64,000 bases of DNA from Erythrobacter litoralis (lineage in GTDB: Bacteria > Pseudomonadota > Alphaproteobacteria > Sphingomonadales > Sphingomonadaceae), in NCBI RefSeq assembly GCF_001719165.1, contig NZ_CP017057.1:558001-622000 (forward strand), given 5' to 3'. The notes under the pieces are model-generated. The model did not search any database. It was not told the DNA's origin and saw only the letters and a list, made by a program, of their open reading frames with translations. The stretch's first letter is position 1, and each line of letters starts with the position of its first letter. Made by a program: the position numbers and the translations under genes. Of the stretch, positions 42,708 to 51,804 are shown in pieces.

Positions 42708-43673
42708 TCAGTAGGAGACGTAGACGTCGGTGGTGAGTTCGTCCTCTGAGGGGACGGGGGCGCTTTCGGCGGCCTCGATGGCGTCGGCGATGGCCTTGGC
42801 GCATTCGGCGTCCACCGCGTCGAGATCGGGAGCGTCGAGCCGGCCTTCGCCGGTCACGCGCTCGCGGAACAGGCGCAGCGGATCGTCGGCGCGCACGCGT
42901 TCGAGTTCCTCGCGGCTGCGATAGGCCTGCGCGTCGCCGATGAAATGGCCGTGCTGGCGCATGCAGGTGACCTCGATCGCGCTGGGGCCGCCGCCGGTGC
43001 GGGCGCGTTCGATGGCCTCGCGCGCGGCTTCGAACACGGCGAAAAAATCGCGCCCGTCGACTGCCTTGGCCGGCATGCCGAAACCCGCCGCGCGATCGGC
43101 GATGCTGTCCGCGCCGACCGCGTAGGAAACGCCCGTCCCCTCGCCGTAACCGTTGTTTTCGAACACGAAGATCGCGGGCAGGTTCAGCACCACGGCAAGG
43201 TTCATCGCCTCGAACGTGGTCCCCTGGTTAGATCCGCCATCGCCGGTGAACGACACGGCGACATGCGGCAGGCCCTTGGTCTTGACCGTCAGCGCCGCGC
43301 CCACGACGAGCGGCGGATTGCCGCCGACGATCGCGTTCGCGCCCAGCATCCCCTTGTCGAGATCGGCGATGTGCATCGATCCGCCCTTGCCCCGGCACAG
43401 CCCGCCCTCGCGCCCGAAGATCTCCTTCATCATGCCCGTGACGTCGCAGCCCTTAGCGATGCAATGGCCGTGGCCGCGATGGGTCGATCCGATGTAATCC
43501 TCGTCCGAAAGGTGGAGGCACACGCCCACCGCGCTCGCTTCCTGCCCTGCATAAAGGTGGACGAAGCCCGGGATGCGGCCCTGTTCGAACTGGGCCTGCA
43601 CGTTGTCCTCGAAATCGCGGATGAGGCGCATCCGGCGATAGGCTTCGATGAGGGTGGGGCGGTCTAGCTGCAT
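42708..43673 (-). CDS. Thiamine-diphosphate dehydrogenase E1 alpha, acetoin-dehydrogenase-like
   Basis: Product of 321 residues. The thiamine diphosphate motif GDGGSNQGTTFEAMNLA...ENN is complete, and GFVHLYAGQEASAVGVC and STHRGHGHCIAKG are typical of E1 alpha. First gene of the minus-strand operon. No dihydrolipoamide dehydrogenase (E3) lies in the island, so the complex must borrow one. It diverges from the Rieske ferredoxin gene, with an AT-rich shared motif between them. Confidence 0.92.
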   Translation of the reverse strand: MQLDRPTLIEAYRRMRLIRDFEDNVQAQFEQGRIPGFVHLYAGQEASAVGVCLHLSDEDYIGSTHRGHGHCIAKGCDVTGMMKEIFGREGGLCRGKGGSMHIADLDKGMLGANAIVGGNPPLVVGAALTVKTKGLPHVAVSFTGDGGSNQGTTFEAMNLAVVLNLPAIFVFENNGYGEGTGVSYAVGADSIADRAAGFGMPAKAVDGRDFFAVFEAAREAIERARTGGGPSAIEVTCMRQHGHFIGDAQAYRSREELERVRADDPLRLFRERVTGEGRLDAPDLDAVDAECAKAIADAIEAAESAPVPSEDELTTDVYVSY

Positions 43674-43706
43674 ATCGTGTGATCCCTGCTTGGCGGCGAA
43701 ACTTTA

Positions 43707-43723
43707 TACAGTCATATCAAAAA
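43707..43723. promoter_or_regulatory. Shared island motif, copy 1 (E1 alpha / ferredoxin divergent region)
   Basis: TACAGTCATATCAAAAA. It matches the copy at 44157-44173 at 12 of 17 positions and the one at 51722-51738 at 12 of 17. It lies 34 bases before the E1 alpha start, in a stretch far richer in A and T than its surroundings, and may overlap the promoter. Confidence 0.4.
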
Positions 43724-43826
43724 ATGGAAGGTGCTTGTCGAGCCTCGGGTGGGCAGGCAGGTTCCCACGGACACAATCGCTGCGAAATGCCCGTTTTTGG
43801 GAGCGGCAAGGGGGCGAAGGGACACG

Positions 43827-44141
43827 ATGGACGAAGAGGGCTGGCAGCACGCGGGGCGGGTCGGGGAAATTTCGTCCGCGCGCCCGCTCGCCGTCGAGGT
43901 GGGCGGGCGCGAGGTGCTGCTGTGTCGTTCGGGCGGGGATGTCTTTGCCGTGGATGCGCGCTGCCCCCATGCGGGCCAGTCGCTCGCGCAGGGGCAGGTG
44001 AGAGGCGGCGCGATTGCCTGCCCCTTTCACGGCGCGCGCTTTCGCCTGTCGGACGGCGCTCCGACGGCCGGGCCCACGCGCCGGGCGCTCGGCACGCACC
44101 GGGTTCGGATCGCGGACGGGGAGGTATGGGTGCGCCTGTGA
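43827..44141 (+). CDS. Rieske-type 2Fe-2S ferredoxin
   Basis: Product of 104 residues with cluster ligands Cys46/His48 (CPHAG) and Cys65/His68 (CPFHG). This type donates electrons to ring-hydroxylating oxygenases and may serve the oxygenase encoded next. The ATG at 43827 follows GAAGGGAC; the longer open frame upstream lacks a ribosome site. A ferredoxin reductase gene is not seen nearby. Confidence 0.9.
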   Translation: MDEEGWQHAGRVGEISSARPLAVEVGGREVLLCRSGGDVFAVDARCPHAGQSLAQGQVRGGAIACPFHGARFRLSDGAPTAGPTRRALGTHRVRIADGEVWVRL

Positions 44142-44142
44142 G

Positions 44143-44173
44143 TCTTGCAAGATTCTTACAGGTATGTAAAAAG
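44143..44173. promoter_or_regulatory. Two palindromes before the ring-hydroxylating oxygenase gene; shared motif copy 2
   Basis: TCTTGCAAGA (44143-44152) is a perfect palindrome. TTACA-GGTA-TGTAA (44156-44169) is a perfect 5-bp inverted repeat of a size suiting a TetR dimer, and is part of the motif also found at 43707 and 51722. They fill the 51-base gap between the ferredoxin and oxygenase genes. Confidence 0.45.
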
Positions 44174-44192
44174 GTGAGCGGAGAGGTTTGAA

Positions 44193-45551
44193 ATGCCCCA
44201 GCGTTCGCCCACGGCCCCGCAGCCGACGCTCGACCAGATGCTCGCGCGCGAGAAGCGCCCCGTTCCCGCCGTGCTCGCCGAGCGCGGCGAGGCCCCGGTG
44301 CCGGCGAAGCCGATCGACCGGCGGCGCTATTACGATCCCGATTTCGCCGCGCTCGAAAATGCGCGCCTGTGGCCCGGGACATGGCAGATGGCCTGCCGGC
44401 TGGAGGACATTCCCGAAATCGGCGACTATATCCTCTACGAGATCGCCGACATCTCGCTGATCGTGGTCCGATCGGACAGGAACACGGTCAGGGCCTTCTT
44501 CAACGCCTGCCTTCACCGGGGCCGGGCACTGCGCGATTCGGACGGGACGGCCAGCGAATTCCGCTGCCCCTTTCACGGCTTCACATGGGGCATAGACGGG
44601 ACATGCAAGCGGATCGTCAACGAATGGGATTTCGCCCATGTCGACAAGGCCGATTTCGCGCTTCCCGAGGCACAGGTCGGCGTCTGGGGCGGGTTCGTCT
44701 TTGTCTGCCCGGACGGGTGCGATGAAAGCCTCGCGGACTTTCTCGGCCCCGTCGCCGCGGCCTATGAAACGCGCGGCTGGTCGCTCGCCGAGCGGACCAA
44801 GGTGGTTCACGTCCAGAAGATCAATCGCTGCAACTGGAAGATCGCATTGGAGGCGTTCATCGAAAGCTTCCACGTCACCGAAACCCATTCGAGCGCCGCG
44901 CCCTATCTGGGCGATGCGAACACGCAATACGATGTGTGGGAGGGCGTGCCGCACACCCGGATGATCTCCCCGCGCGGGCTCGCCAGCCCGAACATCGCGC
45001 CGATGAGCGACGAGGAAGTCTACCGCGCCGGGATGCGCCCCGCGCTGGGAGAGGAGGCGGACACGCTGACGCTGCCGGACAGCGCCGAAAGCGCGCGCGA
45101 AGCGATCGGCGCGGCGCGGCGCAGGGCGCTGGTGGAACAGGGCGTTCCCCATGCCGCCGAAGCGACCGATTGCGAACTGATCGACACGATCCAGTACCAC
45201 GTCTTTCCCAACCTCGTGTGCTGGGCGGGCTGGGGGAGCTATCTCGTCTATCGCTTCCGCCCGCACGGCACGGACCCTGACATGAGCGTCATGGACATCA
45301 TGTTCGTCGCCCCGGGCGGCGACCCCGAGGCTGTGCCCGAACCGCAGGTCGTCGGACCCGATGCGAGCCTTCACGAAGCGCCCCAGCTTGGCGGATACTG
45401 CACCGTGTTCGACGAGGATTCCGCCAATCTCGCCGCGCTCCAGCGGGGCCTGAAGACGATGCGCACCAAGGGGCCGGTGACGGGCGACTATCAGGAAGCG
45501 CGCATCCGCCATTTCCACGCGCAGCTGGACAAGAGCCTTGGAAACACTTGA
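44193..45551 (+). CDS. Rieske non-haem iron oxygenase, alpha subunit
   Basis: Aromatic-ring-hydroxylating-type oxygenase of 452 residues. The Rieske site is Cys106/His108 (CLHRG) and Cys125/His128 (CPFHGF); the mononuclear iron ligands include His227 and His232 in ESFHVTETH, preceded by NWKIALEAF. No beta subunit gene is nearby, so it is of the alpha-only kind, such as those acting on quaternary amines, steroids or phthalate-like compounds. The substrate cannot be assigned. Confidence 0.92.
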   Translation: MPQRSPTAPQPTLDQMLAREKRPVPAVLAERGEAPVPAKPIDRRRYYDPDFAALENARLWPGTWQMACRLEDIPEIGDYILYEIADISLIVVRSDRNTVRAFFNACLHRGRALRDSDGTASEFRCPFHGFTWGIDGTCKRIVNEWDFAHVDKADFALPEAQVGVWGGFVFVCPDGCDESLADFLGPVAAAYETRGWSLAERTKVVHVQKINRCNWKIALEAFIESFHVTETHSSAAPYLGDANTQYDVWEGVPHTRMISPRGLASPNIAPMSDEEVYRAGMRPALGEEADTLTLPDSAESAREAIGAARRRALVEQGVPHAAEATDCELIDTIQYHVFPNLVCWAGWGSYLVYRFRPHGTDPDMSVMDIMFVAPGGDPEAVPEPQVVGPDASLHEAPQLGGYCTVFDEDSANLAALQRGLKTMRTKGPVTGDYQEARIRHFHAQLDKSLGNT

Positions 45552-46797
45552 GGACATAGCCCGCCCCGGCGAGATGAAACCGCGCGCGGCGGGCTTCATG
45601 CGCGCGCCGTGGGAAGCCTATGCCGCGATGCGCGAGGAGGCGGGGCCGCTATGGACCGAACCCGAAACCGGCGTCGTCTTCGTGCTCGACTACGCTCTCG
45701 CCGAAGAGGTGATGCGCAATCACCAGCGTTTCTCCAGCTTCGCCGACCGCGCCGCCATGCGAAAGGGTGGTCTTCCGGCGGAGGTGCTGGAGATCAAGGC
45801 GCAGGGGTGGCCGCTCGCTCTCACAATGGTCCAGAACGATGCTCCCGATCACGACGACTATCGCAAGCTCGTCGGCCCCTTTTTCCTGCCGCGGCGCCTG
45901 AAACTGATGGAGCCCTTCGTCGCCGGGCGGATCGGGGAATTGCTGGACGCGATTGATGATAAGGGCGGGCGCAGCGATTTCTTCCCCGATTTCGCGGTTC
46001 CGCTGCCGGTTTCGGTGATCGGCGAATATCTCGGGATGCGGCACCTTGGCGATGACACGGTGAAACGCTGGTCCGACGCTTTCGCCGACGAGATCGGCTT
46101 CCTCACCAGCGATGAACGCGCGGTCGAGATCGCGAAGCTCACCCTCGAATGCCACAGGGCCATGGTCGCGCTGTGCGACGGGCGGCGCCGAGGGGAGGGC
46201 AAGGACATCATCACTGCTCTCGCCAATGCGACAAGGCCCGATGGCGAGCGGCTGGGCAATCCCGAGCTTCTCTCGATCCTCACCCAATTGATGGTCGCGG
46301 GCAACGAGACCACCACTTCGACCCTCGGCTTCGCACTGCTGCGCCTCGCGCGCGATCCCGCGCTGTACGCAAGGCTGAGCGCCGAGCCAGAAAAGATCGC
46401 GCCCTTCCTTGAAGAGGTCCTGCGCCTCGACAGCCCGATCCAGGGCCAGTTCCGCAAGGCGGTGGGCGACCAGCAATTGGGCGGGCACACCATACCCGAC
46501 GGGACCATGCTCCACGTCCGTTTCGGCGCGGCCAATCGCGACCCGCGCGTCTGGGGTGCGGGCGCGGGCGACGTGCAGCTCGACCGCAGGCCGCCCAAGC
46601 CGCACATGGCGTTCGGCAATGGCATCCATTTCTGTGTCGGCGCGGCGCTTTCCCGGCTCGAAATGCGCGTCGCGCTCGGCGAAATCCTCTCGCGCTACCG
46701 TTCGGTCAGGCTCGCCTGCGCCGAGGAAGACCTTCCCTTCCGCACGAATTTCCACCAACGGGGCATGACCTCACTGCCCCTGGAATTCGAGCGATGA
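45538..46797 (+). CDS. Cytochrome P450
   Basis: Product of 419 residues from TTG 45538, overlapping the oxygenase stop by 14 bases; an ATG at 45574 is an equally possible start. I-helix MVAGNETTTSTL with the conserved Thr, the ExxR motif in EEVLRLDSP, and haem-binding FGNGIHFCVGAALSR with Cys366 are all present. A soluble bacterial class I P450 that needs a ferredoxin partner; sequence alone does not give the substrate. Confidence 0.93.
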   Translation: METLEDIARPGEMKPRAAGFMRAPWEAYAAMREEAGPLWTEPETGVVFVLDYALAEEVMRNHQRFSSFADRAAMRKGGLPAEVLEIKAQGWPLALTMVQNDAPDHDDYRKLVGPFFLPRRLKLMEPFVAGRIGELLDAIDDKGGRSDFFPDFAVPLPVSVIGEYLGMRHLGDDTVKRWSDAFADEIGFLTSDERAVEIAKLTLECHRAMVALCDGRRRGEGKDIITALANATRPDGERLGNPELLSILTQLMVAGNETTTSTLGFALLRLARDPALYARLSAEPEKIAPFLEEVLRLDSPIQGQFRKAVGDQQLGGHTIPDGTMLHVRFGAANRDPRVWGAGAGDVQLDRRPPKPHMAFGNGIHFCVGAALSRLEMRVALGEILSRYRSVRLACAEEDLPFRTNFHQRGMTSLPLEFER

Positions 46798-47498
46798 CCA
46801 ACAAGAAGACAACCGAAAACGGCCACATCACCCGCCTGCCCGACCCGGCCGCGCTGACCTCGGGCGAATTCAACCGGTCGCGCCGCACGCGGCTGAAAAT
46901 CCTCGATGCGGGCGTCGCCGTGCTGGCGCGGGACGGTTACAAGAAGCTGTCGACCACCGGCGTCGCGAAAGAGGCCGGGATCACGCGCGCGGCCATGCTC
47001 TACCATTTCGGATCGCGCAGCGAGCTGATCGAGGCGATCATCCGCCACGTTACCCGTCGCCGGATCGACATGTACACGAACGCGATGGAGGGCCTGCCGC
47101 ATGACGAGGGCTTTCTCGAACGTGCGGTCGATATCGCCTGGGAGCAGCTCCAGACCCCCGAATTCGAGGCCTATACCGAGCTTTCGCTGGCCTCGCGCAC
47201 CGATCCCGAATTGCGCGCGCTGATGGAGCCCGCTCTTGCCGCCTTCGACCGTGCCCGGCGCGAGGCGGCCTTGGGCCTGTTCCCGCGCTACCTTTCGGAC
47301 AAGGTCGAATTCGACCTGCGCCGCGACGTGGTGCGCTTCCTTCTCGAAGGGGTCGCGCAGCAGGACGGCATCACCTTCAACCGCGAGGAGCGCGTGGGCG
47401 CGATGCTGCGTTTTCTGAAATTGCTGATCGGCACCGAGGATGGCGTCGCGCTGCTGCGCAAAGCGGTCGGGGCGAGCCAAGAGGATGACGCGGCTTGA
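46794..47498 (+). CDS. TetR-family transcriptional regulator
   Basis: Product of 234 residues. The N-terminal helix-turn-helix lies near residues 33-80 (RLKILDAGVAVLARDGYKKL, GVAKEAGITRAAMLYHFGS). The C-terminal ligand domain is unclassified. It overlaps the P450 gene by 4 bases (ATGA) and the MFS gene by 3, so it is co-expressed with the catabolic genes and is the obvious candidate to read the AT-rich motifs of the island. Confidence 0.93.
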   Translation: MTNKKTTENGHITRLPDPAALTSGEFNRSRRTRLKILDAGVAVLARDGYKKLSTTGVAKEAGITRAAMLYHFGSRSELIEAIIRHVTRRRIDMYTNAMEGLPHDEGFLERAVDIAWEQLQTPEFEAYTELSLASRTDPELRALMEPALAAFDRARREAALGLFPRYLSDKVEFDLRRDVVRFLLEGVAQQDGITFNREERVGAMLRFLKLLIGTEDGVALLRKAVGASQEDDAA

Positions 47499-48814
47499 AG
47501 GCCGAGGCCGGGTTCCTCGAGGCTCGGCCATGGCCAGCACAGCGGCTCGCATGGACAGCGCTCGCGATCCTCGCGCTCGCCAATGTCCTGTCCTATCTCG
47601 ACCGGATCGTGATCAACCTGCTGGTCGAGCCGATCCAGCGCGACCTTGCGATCAACGACACCCAGTTCGGCCTGTTGCAGGGCGTCGCCTTCGGCCTGTT
47701 CTACACCGCGATGGCCTTGCCCATCGGGCGGCTGGTCGACAACGGCCCGCGAAAGCCGATCATCGCCATCGGCGTTGCGGTCTTCAGCCTGTTCACCCTC
47801 GCTTCGGGCCTTGCGCGCACGTTCGGCCAGATGTTCGTCGCCCGCATCGGTGTCGGCGCGGGCGAGGCGAGCGTCGTTCCGACCGCCTATTCAATCATAT
47901 CCGACATGTTCCCGCCCGAACGCCTGGGGCGGGCGATGAGCGTCTTCACCATGACTGCCTTCGTCGGGATCGGGCTCGCCTATATCGCGGGCGGAGTGGC
48001 GATCGCGGCGGTGGCGGCGTGGGACGCGCCTGGGTTCCTGGGTGAGCTTGCGCCGTGGCGGCGGACCTTCCTGCTGGTCGCCGCGCCCGGCCTGTTGGTC
48101 GCGGTGCTGCTGATGACGGTGCTGAAGGAGCCGGAGCGGCGCGGCGGGCGGGACGCGGCGAAGATCCCCATGCGCGAGGTCGCAGCGCATCTTGCCGGTC
48201 AACGGCGCGCGCTGGTGCTGGTCTTCGCAGGGTTCAGCATGATCACCATGTCGGGCTATGCCTCGACAGTGTGGACCCCGGCCCTGTTCATCCGCGCCTA
48301 TGGCTGGTCGGCGGGCGAGATCGGGGTCGCCTATGGCGCGCTCTACCTCGTGCTCGGTCCTGCGGGGGCGCTGCTTGCGGGCTGGCTGTGCGACCGGATG
48401 ACCGCGCGCGGCGTGCGGGAGGCACCGCTGAAGGTCGCGGCCTGGGGCTATCTCGGCACCGCGCTGTTCGGCGGGCTCGCCCCGCTGATGCCGACGGGCG
48501 AACTCGCGCTCGCGGTGTTCGCGCCCGCCATGCTGATGGCGACCATGCCCTATCCGATGGCCGGGACCGCGATCCAGCTGGTGACGCCGAACCGGATGCG
48601 CGGGCAGGTGAGCGCGCTTTACATGCTGGTCATCAACCTCGTCGGGCTGGGCGCGGGGCCGCTGGTGGTGGGGGTGTTCAACGATGCGCTGTTCACCGGG
48701 CACGAAGGCGTGCGCTATTCGCTCGCCTGGGTGAACGCGGTGGCGGCGCCGGTCGCCTTCGTCCTGCTGTGGGCGGCGTTCCGGCCCTATCGCGACCTGC
48801 GGAGGGAGACATGA
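47495..48814 (+). CDS. MFS transporter
   Basis: Product of 439 residues with twelve predicted membrane segments. The start LAILALANVLSYLDRIVINL and the loop GRLVDNGPRKPII belong to the spinster-like or aromatic-acid MFS groups common in sphingomonad catabolic clusters. Likely inner-membrane uptake of the substrate or efflux of a product. Starts at TTG 47495, overlapping the TetR stop (TTGA). Confidence 0.9.
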   Translation: MKAEAGFLEARPWPAQRLAWTALAILALANVLSYLDRIVINLLVEPIQRDLAINDTQFGLLQGVAFGLFYTAMALPIGRLVDNGPRKPIIAIGVAVFSLFTLASGLARTFGQMFVARIGVGAGEASVVPTAYSIISDMFPPERLGRAMSVFTMTAFVGIGLAYIAGGVAIAAVAAWDAPGFLGELAPWRRTFLLVAAPGLLVAVLLMTVLKEPERRGGRDAAKIPMREVAAHLAGQRRALVLVFAGFSMITMSGYASTVWTPALFIRAYGWSAGEIGVAYGALYLVLGPAGALLAGWLCDRMTARGVREAPLKVAAWGYLGTALFGGLAPLMPTGELALAVFAPAMLMATMPYPMAGTAIQLVTPNRMRGQVSALYMLVINLVGLGAGPLVVGVFNDALFTGHEGVRYSLAWVNAVAAPVAFVLLWAAFRPYRDLRRET

Positions 48815-49587
48815 AGCTTGCCGGGAGGACCGCGCTCGTGACGGGCGCTGCGGGCGGGATCGGCGCGGCGGTGGCGCGGCTCTTCGTCGCCGAGGGCGCG
48901 CAGGTGATCTGCGCCGACGTCTCGCGCGATGCCGTCTTCGCACTGGCCGGGGAACTGGGCGAAAGTGCCGGGGCGGCGCTGCTCGACGTGGGCGAACGCA
49001 CCGACTGGGACCGGGTGGCCGAGGCGATCGAGCGGCGCCACGGACGGCTCGACGTGCTGGTCAACAATGCCGGGATTTCGGGGCTGGGCGACATCGACCA
49101 TATCGACACCGAATTCTGGGAGCGGTTCCAGCGCATCAATGCCGACAGCATCTTCCATTCGGTGCAGGCCATGGCCCCCCTGCTGCGCGCATCGGGCCAT
49201 GCAACGATCGTCAATGTCGGCTCGCTCCTCGCGCTGAGGCCGAGCGCGGCGCTGCCCGCATACAGCGCGGCCAAGGCGTCGCTGCGCGCCCAGACGAAAG
49301 CCTATGCGCTGCACTTCGCGGAAAAAGGCGAATATGTCCGCGTGAACGCGGTCCACCCGGGATCAACGCTTACGCCGATGATGGAGGCCAATCTCGGCGC
49401 GAGCGAAGGGGAGCGCGCGGCGAATTACGCCCGCCGCGTCGCGGTCCACCCGCTGGGTGCGGCGACGGGGCGGATCGTGCTGCCCGAGGACGTGGCGAAG
49501 GCGGTGCTGTTCCTGTCATGCGAGGATTCGGCCTTCATCACCGGGATCGACCTGCCCGTCGACGGCGGCGCGAGCATCGCCGGTTAG
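48811..49587 (+). CDS. SDR-family oxidoreductase (classical)
   Basis: Product of 258 residues. TGAAGGIGAAVA is the nucleotide motif, ADVS at the second strand end suggests NAD preference, then NNAGISG, the Ser in NVGSLLAL and YSAAK. The C terminus ITGIDLPVDGGASIAG is typical. It probably oxidises a hydroxyl made by the oxygenases. It overlaps the MFS gene by 4 bases and converges with the next SDR gene. Confidence 0.93.
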   Translation: MKLAGRTALVTGAAGGIGAAVARLFVAEGAQVICADVSRDAVFALAGELGESAGAALLDVGERTDWDRVAEAIERRHGRLDVLVNNAGISGLGDIDHIDTEFWERFQRINADSIFHSVQAMAPLLRASGHATIVNVGSLLALRPSAALPAYSAAKASLRAQTKAYALHFAEKGEYVRVNAVHPGSTLTPMMEANLGASEGERAANYARRVAVHPLGAATGRIVLPEDVAKAVLFLSCEDSAFITGIDLPVDGGASIAG

Positions 49588-50342
49588 AGCGAGACGCGCC
49601 GCGTCTGGCCGCCATCCACGATCAGGTTGACCCCCGTGATCCACGAGGCGCGCTTCGACAGCAGGAACGCGGCGGCGTCCGCGACCTCTTCCGCCGTGCC
49701 GAGCCGGCCGAACGGGATTTCCGCCACGGTCGCCTCGTAATAATCGGGATAGTTCACCTTGTGCCTCTCCCAGTTCCCGCCGGGAAAGATCGTCGCGCCG
49801 GGCGAGATGCAGTTCACCCGCACCCCCTTCTTGCCGACCACCTGGCTGATCTGCTTGGCATAGACGATCAGCCCTGCCTTCATCACGTTGTAGGGCTGGA
49901 CGAAGGGATAGGTCTCGAGCCCCGCCGTGCTGGAGACGAACAGGACCGAACCGCCGCCAGCCGCGAGATGCTCCTCGAGCGCTTCGAGCCCGCGCACCGC
50001 GCCCATCAGGTCGATCTCGAAATTGGCGCGCCATTTCTCGTCGCCGCCCGCGCCGCCACCGCCGGACACGTTATGAACGAAGGCATCGCACCCGCCGAGC
50101 CAGTGCGCGGCCTCGGCCAGCCATCCGCGATAGGCCTCTGCATCGCCGACATCGACCGCGGCGCCCTTTGCGTGGAAACCGCGGGCGGTCCATTCCTTCT
50201 CGCACTGCTCCACCGCATCGCCGTCGCGCGCGCAGAAGGCGAGGTCCGCCCCCGCTTCGAGCAGCCGCTCGGCGATCCGGTTGCCGATCCCGCGCGTCGC
50301 CCCGGTGATGATCGCCTTCGTACCCTTCATTTCAAGATCCAT
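49584..50342 (-). CDS. SDR-family oxidoreductase (classical)
   Basis: Product of 252 residues with TGATRGIGNRIA, HNVSGGGG in place of NNAG, the Ser in FVSSTAG and YNVMK. The CARDGD stretch suggests NADP binding. Last gene of the ThuA-CMD-SDR operon (gap 3 bases). A second ATG lies four codons in. Confidence 0.92.
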   Translation of the reverse strand: MDLEMKGTKAIITGATRGIGNRIAERLLEAGADLAFCARDGDAVEQCEKEWTARGFHAKGAAVDVGDAEAYRGWLAEAAHWLGGCDAFVHNVSGGGGAGGDEKWRANFEIDLMGAVRGLEALEEHLAAGGGSVLFVSSTAGLETYPFVQPYNVMKAGLIVYAKQISQVVGKKGVRVNCISPGATIFPGGNWERHKVNYPDYYEATVAEIPFGRLGTAEEVADAAAFLLSKRASWITGVNLIVDGGQTRRVSL

Positions 50343-50345
50343 TGC

Positions 50346-50912
50346 CTAGCTCCTGTTCGCGCGAGTGTAGTGGGGCTGGTCCTCCGGCAGCGGCGGCAGG
50401 CCGTCCTCAAGCGGCACGCGCAGCGCGTTCAATTGAAGCGATATCGTGGCGAAATTGCCCGTCAGCCAGATGAGGTCGACCAACTGGTCGGGCGCGTAAT
50501 GTTCGGAGAGCCGCGCCCACACGCCTTCCGAAATCGTCCAGCGGGCCTGCATGTCGTCGACCCCCGCCACGATCGCCGCCTCCGCTTGAGCCCAATGTTC
50601 GCTGCCCGCGCCCACGCACAGCGCCTCGAAATCAGCGTCCTCGAACCCGCCGCCCCGCGCGACCATCGAATGCATTCCCCATTCATAGGCGCAAGCCGCA
50701 TTCCACCCGACGCGCAGGATCGCGATCTCCCGTTCGCGGAAGGGGAGCGTGTTCTCGCGCAGGATATGCTCGCCGAAAGGCAGCCATTTGAGCAGTGTCC
50801 CGGGCGAATGGGCGAGCGTGCGGTGCAGCTTGTAGGGCCACGCCTCGATCACCTGCGCGAGGCTTTCGGGAATGTCCCCGTCGGCAAGCGGCGCAAGGCC
50901 GGGTCCGGTCAT
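50346..50912 (-). CDS. Carboxymuconolactone decarboxylase-family (AhpD-like) protein
   Basis: Product of 188 residues. The CMD core is seen in FREREIAILRVGWNAACAYE followed by WGMHSMVARGGG. The catalytic CxxC of AhpD is replaced (CAYEWGMH: one Cys, Glu, His), as in the subgroup often found in degradation clusters and of unclear reaction. The ATG at 50912 overlaps the stop of the ThuA-like gene. Confidence 0.85.
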   Translation of the reverse strand: MTGPGLAPLADGDIPESLAQVIEAWPYKLHRTLAHSPGTLLKWLPFGEHILRENTLPFREREIAILRVGWNAACAYEWGMHSMVARGGGFEDADFEALCVGAGSEHWAQAEAAIVAGVDDMQARWTISEGVWARLSEHYAPDQLVDLIWLTGNFATISLQLNALRVPLEDGLPPLPEDQPHYTRANRS

Positions 50913-51685
50913 GCCTTTTCTCCTTCGATCACCGGCTCGCGGCATACCCATCCGAGGCACCGCTTCAGCACCTCGCGGAAGGCGGGTTCTTGCCACGCCC
51001 CGCGCTCGACATGCGGATAGAACGGCGTGCGGTGGGGCGCGTCATAGTGCCCGCGCGCATGGCCGGGGGTGAAATAGAGCACTTCGCCCGAGCCCAGAGA
51101 ACGGCGATAAAGCACTGCCTGCTCGCCCTGCGGCCATCGGTCCCGCACGAAACCGGGCGCCGCCCCGCCGAACCGCGCATGCAGCAGGACCTCGACCTCG
51201 TCCGCATAGTCGGACAGGTAAAGCTCGTCCTCGATCGTGAAGGGCGCGATCCCGGCTGTCAGCGGGTCCGCGACCGGGCCGGGCCGCACCTCGTAGGGAC
51301 CGATCGGCGGATGCGCCTGGAAGGAGGATCCGAGCGTCTCGAGAAAATCGCCGGTCGCGGGCCGCCCCGCGACACCGTCAGCGCGCCATTCGAGCAGCGA
51401 ATTGGTCGCATGGAGCGCGAGCCAGCGCCCGCCGTTCTCGACGAAGCTGCGCAAACGCAGCGCGGCTTCGGGCGAAGGTTCGACATTGCAGGTATAGCTC
51501 ACCAGCGCCGTCCGCGGATCGCCGCCGAACTCTTCGAATGTCGATGACACCGCCACCCGGTTGCGTTCGTCCTCGCCCAGCGCGCGGAGCAATTCCATCC
51601 GCACGAAATCGAAATCGTGCGCCATGCCGCCCACCACGAGCCGCACCTCGCGCCGACCCCCTGCGGGCGCGCCATCTTCAACCAT
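50909..51685 (-). CDS. ThuA-like domain protein
   Basis: Product of 258 residues with the GATase-like fold of ThuA: VRLVVGGMAHDFDFVR, LVSYTCNVEPS, LRSFVENGGRWLALHATNSL and the closing YFTPGHARGHYD segment. ThuA-like proteins occur with sugar and aromatic catabolism genes but their reaction is unclear. ATG 51685 has GAGAGG upstream; ATG 51700 is an alternative. First gene of the minus-strand operon and divergent from the TonB-dependent receptor. Confidence 0.82.
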   Translation of the reverse strand: MVEDGAPAGGRREVRLVVGGMAHDFDFVRMELLRALGEDERNRVAVSSTFEEFGGDPRTALVSYTCNVEPSPEAALRLRSFVENGGRWLALHATNSLLEWRADGVAGRPATGDFLETLGSSFQAHPPIGPYEVRPGPVADPLTAGIAPFTIEDELYLSDYADEVEVLLHARFGGAAPGFVRDRWPQGEQAVLYRRSLGSGEVLYFTPGHARGHYDAPHRTPFYPHVERGAWQEPAFREVLKRCLGWVCREPVIEGEKA

Positions 51686-51721
51686 GCCTGACCTCTCCAT
51701 AGTGCCAATCTTGACTTTTCT

Positions 51722-51738
51722 TACTAGCCTGTCAAAAA
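51722..51738. promoter_or_regulatory. Shared island motif, copy 3 (ThuA / TonB receptor divergent region)
   Basis: TACTAGCCTGTCAAAAA. It matches copy 1 at 12 of 17 and copy 2 at 11 of 17 positions. On the minus strand it contains TTGACA, so part of the likeness could come from a promoter element. It lies between divergent starts at 51685 and 51805. Confidence 0.4.
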
Positions 51739-51804
51739 GTTTATGTGCGCCGAAAGCCGCCATGCCGTAGCGGCACGGGGCGAACGGCGACGGGGAGAGG
51801 AAAA

